The notes beneath the pieces were generated by a model. The model was not told the DNA's origin and searched no databases. It was given only the letters and a program-made list of their open reading frames with translations. A stretch of 64,000 nt of DNA from positions 26,657,470 to 26,721,469 of the forward strand of contig OY783197.1 of the NCBI GenBank assembly GCA_963678675.1, written 5' to 3'. This document shows, piece after piece, positions 55,202 to 64,000 of the stretch; within the stretch, counting starts at the first letter, position 1, and the number at the start of each line of letters is the position of its first letter. This DNA comes from Xiphydria camelus (lineage: Eukaryota > Arthropoda > Insecta > Hymenoptera > Xiphydriidae). Position numbers and translations under genes: made by a program.

Positions 55202-56827
55202 AATAGTATATGTCATTCGGCTGAAATCCTCGGATTTTTAAGACTGTGTTTAGGTCGTAGCACGATTACCGCCTAATGACATAAGATACTATTTCCGCAA
55301 GAATTCATCGATATCTCGGTGTTCCCTTGAGATTTCCTCAATAAATCTATCCACTTTCGGAATCAGCGCGAAAAAAATACATAAGATAGGGTAGGTTTGC
55401 CTTCAAATTTTTTCAATTTTTCGCAAAAACCGAAATCTCTAGAATCAAATTCTGGATCACCCTATCTATGTGTTTTTTTACGCTGTTTCCGAAAACCACA
55501 GTTATTAGGTCGAAATCTCAAAGGAAATATAAAATAACGCTGATTTTGTGTATAAGAACATTATTTTTCCGCAAGAAATCATCGATATCTCAGTGTTCCC
55601 ATTAGATTTCCTCAATAAATTTATCATTTTCGGAATCAGCGCGGAAAAATACATAAGATAGGGTGGTGGAGCGACCGATTCCAGAGATTTTGATTTTTGG
55701 CAAAATCTTAAGGCATATACTCAACATTTTTTCAATTTTTCGCAAAAATCGAAATCTCTGGAATCAAATTCTGGATCACCCTATCTTATGTATTTTTTTA
55801 TGCTGATTCCGAAAACCACAGTTATTAGGTCGAAATCTCAAAGGAAATATAAAATAACGCTGATTTTGTGTATAAGAAAACTTATTTTTCCGCAAGAAAT
55901 CATCGATATCTCGGTGTTCCCTTGAGATTTCCTCAATAAATTTATCATTTTCGGAATCAGCGCGAAAAAATACATAAGATAGGGTGGTGGAGCGACCGAT
56001 TCCAGAGATTTTGATTTTTGGCAAAATCTTAAGGCATATACTCAACATTTATTCAATTTTTCGCAAAAATCGAAATCTCTGGAATCAAATTCTGGATCAC
56101 CCTATCTTATGTATTTTTTTACGCTGATTCCGAAAACCACAGTTATTAGGTCGAAATCTCAAAGGAAATATAAAATAACGCTGATTTTGTGTATAAGAAA
56201 ACTTATTTTTCCGCAAGAAATCATCGATATCTCGGTGTTCCCTTGAGATTTCCTCAATAAATTTATCATTTTCGGAATCAGCGCGAAAAAATACATAAGA
56301 TAGGGTGGTGGAGCGACCGATTCCAGAGATTTTGATTTTTGGCAAAATCTTAAGGCATATACTCAACATTTTTTCAATTTTTCGCAAAAATCGAAATCTC
56401 TGGAATCAAATTCTGGATCACCCTATCTTATGTATTTTTTTACGCTGATTCCGAAAACCACAGTTATTAGGTCGAAATCTCAAAGGAAATATAAAATAAC
56501 GCTGATTTTGTGTATAAGAAAACTTATTTTTCCGCAAGAAATCATCGATATCTCGGTGTTCCCTTGAGATTTCCTCAATAAATCTATCATTTTCGGAATC
56601 AGCGCGAAAAAATACATAAGATAGGGTGGTGAAGCGACCGATTCCAGAGATTTCGATTTTTGGCCAAATCTGAAGGCAATTTTTTCAATTTTTCGCAAAA
56701 ATCGAAATCTCTGGAATCGAATTCGCCAAAGGCGAGTCTCGTCCTCTCACCATGCCTCGTGCTATGACCTAATTAAACACAGTCTGAAAAAACCTCGGAT
56801 TTCCGCCTAATGACATAAGATACTATT
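55202..56827. mobile_element. Composite element: inverted ends around a palindromic 321-bp tandem array
   Basis: The left end AATAGTATATGTCATTCGGC and right end (inverted) AATAGTATCTTATGTCATTA begin terminal repeats of about 70 bp that also share GACTGTGTTTA and GTCRTAGCACG. Inside, CGCAAG recurs at 55296, 55570, 55891, 56212 and 56533: five tandem units, the middle three exactly 321 bp apart. Each full unit is itself palindromic: CATAAGATAGGGTG faces CACCCTATCTTATG, and CGCTGATTCCGAAAA faces TTTTCGGAATCAGCG. Open frames in the units on the minus strand repeat with the array, are bounded by a stop in each unit, and look like chance. Confidence 0.85.
55296..56720 (+). repeat. Tandem array of 321-bp palindromic units (about five)
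   Basis: Unit starts lie at 55296, 55570, 55891, 56212 and 56533. The first unit lacks about 47 bases around GGTGGAGCGACCGATTCC; the last is cut short near 56720. Adjacent full units differ at only a few positions, which implies recent homogenisation. Confidence 0.9.
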
Positions 56828-57265
56828 AACGATCCAACCCATATTCACTCCGCCGTGTACATTATTTATTAATAATAAGTGTGCATTCAACGGCCAGTAC
56901 GTTTGATCCTCGAATGCAATTAATTATGCACAAACAACTGCCCACGTTGCTGTGCGATCGGCTGACAGTTGTATCACACCTATTCTCCGGTTCTTTTCCC
57001 ATACGCTTTGCTAAAACAAACGTGGGAAGTCCTGGAGGACGGCTGTTGGTCAATCCTTGCTGGTACAACATGACTTTGGTTATCTTTCGGACTCGAGGTT
57101 CAACGTTTTACACATTTTACACAATATTTTATTGTTTTTAACTCGTGCATTTTCTGGCACTTTAGTACCACGTGGTAACAATGTATCAACAAAAAGTAGA
57201 AATCTATTTTCATAAATATAGAGCGAGGTAGTATACGATTCCGATTTCTCAATCTCGACTCTCTT
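56828..57265. other. Unannotated stretch
   Basis: The mixed sequence has two overlapping open frames on opposite strands (56862-57071 and 56881-57141) and no recognisable product. Confidence 0.4.
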
Positions 57266-57404
57266 TAATCGCGATTATTTCTTCACCCGTTGACTCTAGC
57301 TAAAAGATGGTGTAATACTTTCTCAAAGGACGCTTCTCGGTCTACAAAAAAGTTCCCTACCAACATTCACGAAAAGTCCACAAGAATGGAGTTAATCGCG
57401 ATTG
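57266..57404. repeat. Family L fragment
   Basis: TAATCGCGATTATTTCTTC at the left faces GGAGTTAATCGCGATTG at the right. TCGGTCTACAAAAAAGTTCC matches TTCGGTCTACAAAAAAGTCC at 42.57 kb. Confidence 0.6.
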
Positions 57405-58031
57405 AATTCCTCGGACGCGTCTCCCACGCCAAATTTTCACATTTTCCCAACAAAAAGTACCTGATAAACAGACGCCTCGAAGATCGCACCGCCTCACGCG
57501 GCTACACCGAGTGCAAGAAGGTTTCTAATTGATGGTTACTTGACGCACTACCCGAAAGGTGGCTCTTATCGCCTTATTAAGGGATCCGCTCGGCGTATCT
57601 CATTGAATCACCGGTCCCTCGTTTAGACGGCGCGTATTATCGCGATGGCTAATCGCAGCGCGCACGGGCATACTTTATTACAGTCCCCGCGCGCAGAGGT
57701 GGCTTCGCGTAAAAGTAATCAAGTTGTATCACCAATTAGCGTAATTCCGCAGAGGCGCCTCGAAAAGTCAGCGCGTAGCCGAGCGTATCGTCATTACGGT
57801 CTCGTTACGATAGGCCGTTTTAATGCTGCCGTGGCTGAAAAGCGTGGTAACAGAAGGCTGTATTCCTCCCTTTGTACCCTACATAACTCGATGCCGCATC
57901 CTCGTTACCCTTTTTTATTCCTCTACTCGGGAACATTACGTCAGTCATTCTCGTTCATTATTCCCTTCTTCCTTGTAGAATGTCGAAAGGAGTTTTACGG
58001 ACGACAATAAATAGTTGTATCGAGTGTCTTG
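57405..58031. other. Unannotated single-copy stretch
   Basis: A 121-codon open frame at 57645-58010 has no recognisable domain. No repeat copies were noticed. Confidence 0.4.
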
Positions 58032-58033
58032 TA

Positions 58034-58293
58034 CACCGAGAAGAGAACGGTTAATTAATAGTAAATAAACATAATTTCAAATGTGGCGGAATATATAGGT
58101 ATTTCGTTAGGACAAGAAAATATATGTTAATTATTAAAATGTTCATTTCATTTAAACGGTGGCCTCAATGGATTTAATTGGGCCAAATAAATATTGCAAT
58201 AGTCAACGGATATTTATTTAATCCGATAAAATATTTCTTTCGCCATATTCGGACAAATATTTATTAACTACGAATAAAACTGTTTTCTCGGTG
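58034..58293. mobile_element. Family C MITE-like element, copy 7
   Basis: The 260-bp element lies between TA at 58032-58033 and 58294-58295. Ends are CACCGAGAAGAGAACGGTTA and AAACTGTTTTCTCGGTG. Landmarks GGTGGCCTCAATGGATT and TTTAATCCGATAAAAT match the family. Confidence 0.8.
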
Positions 58294-58295
58294 TA

Positions 58296-59305
58296 TGGGT
58301 TAACCGAATCACGTCTGATCATATAAATGAGAAAAGATAACTCGACGAATAGTGCGCAGGCAACGAGTGTAAATGAAAATAAATGTGAGCGTCACAAATA
58401 TACTCACACCGACGATAGAAATCGAACGCGGTTACAATTTATTCATTATCGAATTGAAACGACGAGATAATTCAATTAAAACCGAACTCTAACGAGAGTG
58501 CAAAAATTTCTATTCGCGCGAATGGAAACCGAACTCGTAATACGACGCGCTCTCCTATAACGAATAATTTTTCAAATTTCTTATCTCCGAACCGAAAAGG
58601 GTTCCGACCGCCATTGCTAGATAAAACTTCGCGTCTCGTCGATCCATCAACATCGCTATATTGATCGCACGCGATCTTCCCGCTACCCGTATCGATATAT
58701 CCGCAGTTCGCCCAATTAAACCAGGTCGTTAAGAGCAAGTTGCGGAAAAGATATCGCGAATCGCTTAATCTGCGCCCACATATAGGCAAGTACTCGCGCG
58801 AGTTTGTCTCGCGATTTGGCATGGCGATTTTTATTCACAGCGGGTGCCGGGGGACGGAAAGAGAGAGAGAGACAGAGGGAGAGAGACAAACAAGTGAATA
58901 AGTGTAAGTTGGATCCAGGGCCGTAATTAATGGGTAGTTTGGCGGTCGGCTGGACAGCTGTCCCCTTTTTTCTCTTGCGTCGGACAGAATCGTGGCAGCG
59001 GAGCGTCGCGGCGCACCGGGAAGACGTGGAGAACTTTCCCCCGTGCTCTCCCCTACGCCCTCGCGCGGCTAACTCAGACGCGCGTCCAGACGCCGCGGAA
59101 AAGAACAAGATGGATCGAACGACACTTCCGGACGAGATCAATTGAATTTCTCGTGGAACGTGGCTCCGGGAACGCCGCGGGACGTCGCGAGCTCCGAGAA
59201 GTTATTAAACGAAGTCGTTAGAGACTTGTGGAAAGTTTTCGATTTCGTTTTATTTGAAATTAGCGCTCGATCGGATCGCGATTAAGGGTTATTTCAGAAA
59301 CTTAT
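58296..59305. other. Unannotated stretch
   Basis: The CpG content is moderate, with a GA run at 58859-58890. Overlapping open frames on both strands (58472-59145) have no recognisable product. Confidence 0.4.
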
Positions 59306-59306
59306 T

Positions 59307-59648
59307 CAACAAGAAAAAGATTTATTGATAATTAATAAATGTAATTTTAAATACGGCAATATAAATAATTCGTATGTTAATTATTAAAATGTTTATTTCA
59401 TTCAAACGGTTGCCTCGCAGGCTCTAATCGTGCCTAATAAATTTCGTTATAGTTAAAGAATATTTATTTGGTCCGATAAAATATTTATTTCGCCGTATTC
59501 AAACAGTCATTTATTATCTAGGGGAGACCGGGGTAAGTTGATACGTGAAGATGGCCCCTCGTTGCCATTACTTTCCAGGGTAACTAGGGGTCAACTTCGT
59601 GTATCAATTTGCCCTAGTATCCTCTACAAATAAACGATTTTCTCGGTG
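59307..59648. mobile_element. Family C element, copy 8, interrupted by family A
   Basis: The left end is worn (CAACAAGAAAAAGATTTATT); the right end ACGATTTTCTCGGTG is followed by TA. The right arm stops at CATTTATTATCTA (59520) and resumes TACAAATAAACG (59625), with a complete family A element between. Confidence 0.85.
59521..59624. mobile_element. Family A element, copy 13 (nested in family C, complete)
   Basis: The 104-bp element lies between TA at 59519-59520 and 59625-59626. It begins GGGGAGACCGGGGTAAGTTG and ends TTTGCCCTAGTATCCTC. GATGGCCCCTCGTTGCCATT faces GGTAACTAGGGGTCAACTTC. Comparison with uninterrupted family C copies (TTAACTACAAATAAAC) fixes the boundaries and the TA duplication. 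Confidence 0.9.
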
Positions 59649-59650
59649 TA

Positions 59651-60436
59651 CCCGAGTAAATATTTTTAGACGATGCGGTATTCCATATTTAACCTCTATC
59701 GCAAACTTTAGTCCCTTCGTCTATAAATTAATGACATCTGAAATAAAAAAAAATAATGAATGAATAATTTCCCCCCTAATACAGGTGTTATTCCCTTAAT
59801 CGCAGATTTAACAGCCGCCGGATCTATAATTCACGCGTTTTTGCCTCGCGTCCCTGTATACGATATTCATCTCGCGGACGTAAATAACGGATAATTAATC
59901 GATAGTCGCATTGGCGGACGGGAAACTTCGCCGAGACGCGCGGCGGCGGTCCTACAGTCCTCGACCTCGCGCGCGGGTTCCGCGACTTTTCGGAATCACC
60001 GACGCGAGCGCAAGGGCGGGCCCGATTCCTCGCACGGGCCCAACCGAGGCCATCGCGTTGCGTAATAAATTGCTTCGGAGATAACTGCCTAATTATATGG
60101 ACAGACCGCACGGACGTGGCGGCGGAGATTCGCCGATTGTCAGGTAACTCTTAACGACTTAACAGTTTAAAACGGAAGCGCAATTTGCTCGAATAAAAAA
60201 TTAACGCGAAGCTCTCGCGGGAGACGTGTCACGCGTGGCGGCGTTAGGCGTTCTTTTGGGCGAATTAAGATATCAGAGAGGAATAATTACCGCTGCGTTA
60301 TCAAGTAAGTATCTGGATACCTCATTTCCCTTTTCGAATTAGCCTTAATTTATTTATGAATGCCATTGGTAATTCAGTCGAAGACTTTGATGACGGAAAT
60401 TAATTTGCTTACAGCAGTTCGATGCTATTTACTACT
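59651..60436. other. Unannotated stretch
   Basis: The stretch has a CpG-rich middle (59870-60060) with a minus-strand open frame of 95 codons and no recognisable product. Confidence 0.4.
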
Positions 60437-60437
60437 A

Positions 60438-60543
60438 CGGGGAAACGAGGATGCGTTGAAATAAGAAGTGGCCCCTCGTGGTCATTACTTTCTGTGGCGG
60501 CGAGGGGCCATCTTCCCATCGTAGTCTGCCTCGATCTCTTCCC
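60438..60543. mobile_element. Family A hairpin element, copy 14
   Basis: AAGTGGCCCCTCGTGGTC faces GGCGGCGAGGGGCCATCTT. The outer ends CGGGGAAACGAGG and GCCTCGATCTCTTCCC are inverted. The base-pair changes in the core are largely compensatory in style (GTTGCC/GGCAAC against GTGGTC/GGCGGC), though this may be chance. Confidence 0.75.
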
Positions 60544-60608
60544 TTTCACTTTCTACGAAACGGAGAAATTCAATATTTCTTGATCAAAATTCATTATTCC
60601 TTCGAATA

Positions 60609-60712
60609 GGGTAGAACAAGGTGAGTGGACGCAAAAAGTTGGCCCCTCATTTCTACGGAAAGTTATAAAAACGTGGAACCAACTTCCTGCACCAACTCAC
60701 CCCGTTTTACTC
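60609..60712. mobile_element. Family A hairpin element, copy 15
   Basis: It starts GGGTAGAACAAGGTGAGTGG after TA at 60607-60608 and ends CTCACCCCGTTTTACTC. It belongs to the GGGTAAAAC-ended subtype, like copies 1 and 4. The right core is decayed (GTGGAACCAACTTCC). Confidence 0.75.
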
Positions 60713-61473
60713 TCATTGACCGTCGCAGGATCTGCTTTACCGACGGATACGCTGACGCGTCCCGACGACTCTGAAGTCAGCGCCGCTCCGCGAGCCCGAA
60801 CAAATTACGAGTATCGCCGATCATCGACGCGGAGAGAGAAGGGCAATTGAGAAGTGTTCCTCTTCCTCCCCAGAAAGCGTACGGCGGCTCCGACACATCC
60901 GTTAAATCGGTATACGAAGACGGCAACCTCGACCGCGCGTAAATTCGAGGTTAGGAGCTGCCGTAATCCAGTTCAATATATCATTAGGCAGTTATTGCGA
61001 TCGCTGGGCTGCAGGAGGAGGGGGGCCCCGCGCGAGGGTACACCGACACACTCCCGGTCTCATCTGTGTATCCTCTCACGCGCGTAGCCAGCACCGCGTG
61101 CGGCACGAGTCCCGGCTTCATTCACGTCAGACGTGAAGCGACCGTGTCATTTATCTGCCGAACAGTCCGGTTAACGATGCATTGCCCGGGGTTGTTGCGC
61201 GGACTCGTGATACCGCGCGGGAGTGCACCGCGCGATGCTTTTGAGGATCGAATAAACGATCGAGCACTCTTGGATCGCGCGATGAATGCCTCTCATCAGG
61301 TGGCGCGCGAGGAGTATTTATCGAAGTGGGTGCCCCATTACTGCGAGTTTAGTGCATCGAGGAGGAGAGGAGAGGGAGCGCGCGAGAAATGCAGCGGCCA
61401 CCTGGCGGCTGCCTTCTTCCTTCGCCCCTTTCGAAGTCGATTGCGACAACTTTGATACAGCGTCGTCGTTTTT
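60713..61473. other. CpG-rich single-copy stretch
   Basis: Open frames at 60854-61087, 61066-61455 and 61286-61576 have no recognisable domains; the last runs into a family A element. Confidence 0.4.
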
Positions 61474-61568
61474 ATTTGGAGCGCGGGTAGCAGAGTTGGC
61501 CCCTCGTTCCCGTTGCTTTACACGGCGACAAGGAGCCAACTTCACTTATAAACTTGCCCCGCTCTTCT
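61474..61568. mobile_element. Family A hairpin element, copy 16
   Basis: GAGTTGGCCCCTCGTTCCC faces GGCGACAAGGAGCCAACTTC. The right end AACTTGCCCCGCTCTTCT abuts TA at 61569-61570, which is also the left flank of a family F element. Confidence 0.75.
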
Positions 61569-61570
61569 TA

Positions 61571-61793
61571 CACTAAGAGAAAAATATAGTAGATTTGGCT
61601 AAATCGGCGATTACGAGCGGGGAAATGCAGATCGAGTTATTTGGACTAATAATTGACTCGAGTGGACTGCTTCCTTCTAAGAGCCGTTAATCGTTATACT
61701 CAAATTTATTAGGTAGTCGAAGCAACTAATTCTGCATTCCTCCATCCGTAAACGCAGATTTACTTGAATATACATACCATTTTTTTATCTCAG
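61571..61793. mobile_element. Family F MITE-like element, copy 2
   Basis: It lies between TA at 61569-61570 and 61794-61795. Ends are CACTAAGAGAAAAATATAG and CATTTTTTTATCTCAG. TAGATTTGGCTAAATCGGCG faces CGTAAACGCAGATTTACTTG. The block order matches copy 1 at 542-771. Confidence 0.65.
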
Positions 61794-61819
61794 TATAATC
61801 GATGGAAAACATAACCGTT

Positions 61820-61916
61820 CCAGTTAAGTGTACTTAAAAAACGTACTTCTCGACCAATAAAAAATTCCATATCGATATCAACCAGCTGTTGACGGGTAAC
61901 GAGATAATCGCGATTA
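61820..61916. repeat. Family L fragment, right half
   Basis: ACGGGTAACGAGATAATCGC at the right end is family L; the inverse partner at the left is missing or too diverged. Confidence 0.45.
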
Positions 61917-63617
61917 AAGTGGCCGTCGGACTTATACCTACCACGATTAATTTGCATTCGATATCCGACGACGTTTCAATTACTTTTTGATGGCTACACT
62001 TACGCGGCGATTCGTTTCGCCGATACGATGTATCATAGCGTGTGTACCGAGAGTCCTTACTTCTTCGGGGGGTCACTTGGCGTAATTGGCCGCGGTACGC
62101 GGAGGGCATTTAACGTGCGTGCGAACGCAGGGAGTGGCTCGCCTCCTAAGAGAGGGTGGCAACGTAACTGTCCTCCCTTGCGCGTCAGAGGAACCGGCTG
62201 GTTTCCGGGACACGCGAAAGCCCCATTAACTTCGGCCGCACGGTGTTTAGCAGTTCGCCTCGCGCGGTTTCCCCGCGCGTACCATTGCTCTTGGTTAGCG
62301 TTGCACGATCAACGTTCTATGAATCACGACGGCGGGTCGACGGAGGGAGATCGACAGGTAAGTTCGAGATCCCCTGTGTACGGGTGTATGGGTGTGTAGT
62401 TTCTCTCGTCAAGCGTCACGTCTCCGCTACGCAAGAGATTCTAATAGAGACGGGACACCTATCGCGTTTCACGCGGGGTTTTGTGATCGCTAACGCGACG
62501 GAGCGCGCTACATGAGGAAAGGACGAGTTCCGTCGTCGCAGTTCAAATATTGGATAATTGCGAAAGATGGCAACACGAGTGAAATACTTTATTATCGTGT
62601 GGATTGTGGTAAATAACGGATAATAATTTTGCCATTTCTTGCCGCTACTTAGATAATGTTCGCTGTGATACGTCGACTTATGAAATCTAGCAAACTTACA
62701 ATTACTTAATTTAGTACATTACATTTACTTGATTACTTAGTTTCAACCTAATTTTGAATAGCTAAGTTAATTGTAATTTATGCTCCTCTTTCAGTATCTA
62801 CAATCTAAATATTAATTTCGTCGTAAACTTAATTTTTTATAGCGTTTTTTTCATAGCCTACTTTCTAATATCAACAACACAGAAACATTAGAAAAACAAA
62901 TTCTTTCTATCTCTTTCAATTTAGAAATGATTTAAATCCCTCGATTTTCCAATTGTTTCTTCGATCAATTCCAAGGCCAGAGTTTTAACGCGAGGCGAAA
63001 TCCCACTTTCCATCCGTTCGGTTCGCGCAACACTATCGATCCTACATTCGTTTGTGTAACGTGTTTACTTCTCACCGCGGAACTTCTCGCCCGGCCCGCT
63101 CCATCCCCCTCCCTCGCCAGCCATCCACCGCGGCAGGGGTGGGGTCCGCGCGACCGTGCCACGCGGGGTTGGCGGTGTAAGAAGGGGTGGGTTGCGAGAC
63201 GGGGCGCGGGAGCATCATTTATCATAGCCCGGGCTGTCAATCTCCGCCGCATTGATACGTCGACGATCCGCCGTCGCCGCGACGCTTCGCTGCCTGCTGA
63301 ACCTCCACGAGAAAATCCCCCGTTCACCTTTGTATTTTATTCCGGCGAGAAAGAAAGTGGATATTCACCAACGATCGGAAAAAGGAGTTCGACTTGGAGC
63401 GTTGTATGTATGCGTGTACCTACATATATCTATGGATACCGAATGAAAAAGCATCGGAATTAGATCAGACGAATTCTATCGTCGACGATTCGCCATCGTC
63501 GCGACGCATTGCTGCCTTCTGAGCTTCCGCAAAAAAAAATGTCCGATTTCACTCTTTTCATACCTACTTATTATTATAAAGCATGACAAAATTAATCTCT
63601 AAGTAATGAAGAAAAAA
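61917..63617. other. Unannotated stretch
   Basis: Bases 62030-62520 are CpG-rich with open frames at 62028-62399 and 62243-62515. A good splice-donor match, ACAG followed by GTAAGT, lies at 62354-62362, but no acceptor or protein homology supports an exon. Bases 62620-62960 are AT-rich; 63000-63300 are CpG-rich. Confidence 0.4.
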
Positions 63618-63619
63618 GT

Positions 63620-63717
63620 CTAACGCGAAGTTCTATATAGCAGTTGACCCCGCGTTACCATGAAAAGTCATGGGAACTGGGGGCCAACATCCTTTGTAAA
63701 CTTGCCCTGGTTTTTCC
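63620..63717. mobile_element. Family A hairpin element, copy 17
   Basis: GCAGTTGACCCCGCGTTACC faces GGAACTGGGGGCCAACATCC. The right end CTTGCCCTGGTTTTTCC is followed by TA at 63718-63719. Confidence 0.75.
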
Positions 63718-63727
63718 TACGCGTAGA

Positions 63728-63811
63728 TATTCGAGTTGGCCCCTCACTGACGTTACTTTTCATGGCAATGGGGGGCTAACCTCTCCGCAACGATTCGTCC
63801 CAATCTCCTCT
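63728..63811. mobile_element. Family A hairpin element, copy 18
   Basis: CGAGTTGGCCCCTCACTGAC faces GGCAATGGGGGGCTAACCTC. CGTCCCAATCTCCTC is the right outer arm. It lies about 10 bp from copy 17. Confidence 0.75.
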
Positions 63812-64000
63812 CTGCTATGAAAAAGGTATCGGAATTCGAGCGAATGAATTCCGTCGGCTTCGTGGAAAACGAGGTGGCGACTGGTTCTAATAAAAGAGTC
63901 GTCCAGCGGCAACGACCTCATTAAACCGCCTGGAATATAGGAAAAGTATTTACCGGGCGCACATTGTGTACTGCCTACCGCGTATAAGAGCGAAGCGATT
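63812..64000. other. Unannotated window end
   Basis: The sequence is mixed; nothing is supportable. Confidence 0.4.

Noticed and set aside
55776..56387. Two related minus-strand frames of 90-96 codons
   Set aside because: They are the same stretch of the 321-bp repeat read twice. The period is a multiple of three, so the frame recurs, but each unit has a stop and the sequence is palindromic.
55296..56720. CRISPR-like array
   Set aside because: The direct repeats are 321 bp with no short repeat-spacer pattern, in a eukaryotic context.
62354..62362. Splice donor ACAG/GTAAGT after an open frame
   Set aside because: It is a good match, but no acceptor, conserved protein or second exon supports it; such sites occur by chance.
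1..64000. tRNA and rRNA genes
   Set aside because: I looked for GGTTCGA-type T-arm motifs with a paired A-box and acceptor stem and found none that fit; a tRNAscan-SE run would settle it.

Overview
The window looks like noncoding nuclear DNA from an animal, most likely an insect. I found no protein-coding gene, tRNA or rRNA that I can support. Blocks rich in G+C and CpG (for example about 0.96-1.6, 7.6-8.6, 9.5-11.9, 22.5-24.6, 32.3-34.9 and 48.0-49.5 kb) alternate with AT-rich blocks. CpG is not visibly depleted, and (CG)n, (GA)n and (CCG)n microsatellites are common. The motif GTAGGTA/TACCTAC recurs everywhere. Undepleted CpG together with many short TA-flanked DNA transposon relics and piggyBac-type relics suits a hymenopteran, but another arthropod is possible; this is inference from base composition and repeats only. 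The long open frames in the GC-rich blocks have low-complexity, Arg/Ser/Pro-rich translations and no recognisable domain, and I treat them as chance.

What fills the window is a dense, layered population of short non-autonomous mobile elements. I define the families here from copies inside the window; the letters are mine. Family A: about 104-bp near-perfect hairpins with core AGTTGGCCCCTCGTT and its inverse, 18 copies, all right of 29 kb. Family B: about 172 bp with a central GCAAGAATTCTTGC palindrome, 5 copies. Family C: about 250 bp with about 65-bp inverted ends, 9 copies. Family D: about 370 bp, 3 copies. Family E: about 250 bp with about 70-bp inverted ends, 5 copies. Families F, G and H: two copies each. 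Family J: about 230 bp with CCAGGCGG ends, 3 copies. Family K: about 230-bp foldback, 2 copies. Family L: fragments built on GATTATCTCGTTACC and its inverse, about 10 copies. Single foldbacks lie at 4358-4764, 13014-13384, 30446-30694, 33700-33907, 36001-36249 and 43930-44186.

There are also two solo LTRs of one retrotransposon family (2033-2311 and 39922-40193), one piggyBac-type MITE with TTAA flanks (47359-47774), one probable 3' tail of a non-LTR retrotransposon (6547-7056), and a 1.6-kb composite (55202-56827). The composite has inverted ends that enclose five tandem units of a 321-bp repeat, each unit itself palindromic.

The most informative feature is nesting. Family A elements sit inside family C at 54.5 and 59.5 kb and inside another family A element at 42.0 kb, each time between duplicated TA dinucleotides. 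Family B sits in family D at 9.2 kb, a 249-bp foldback sits in family H at 36.0 kb, a long hairpin sits in a family D end at 30.4 kb, and a solo LTR sits in the end of a family E copy at 39.9 kb. These empty-site comparisons fix element boundaries and relative ages from this sequence alone. Families B to I share CAC-N-GAGAAA-like ends and TA (sometimes TG/CA) flanks, which suggests a common mobilising transposase that is not encoded here. The single-copy GC-rich stretches between repeats may hold regulatory DNA or parts of long introns, but nothing in them can be called with confidence.
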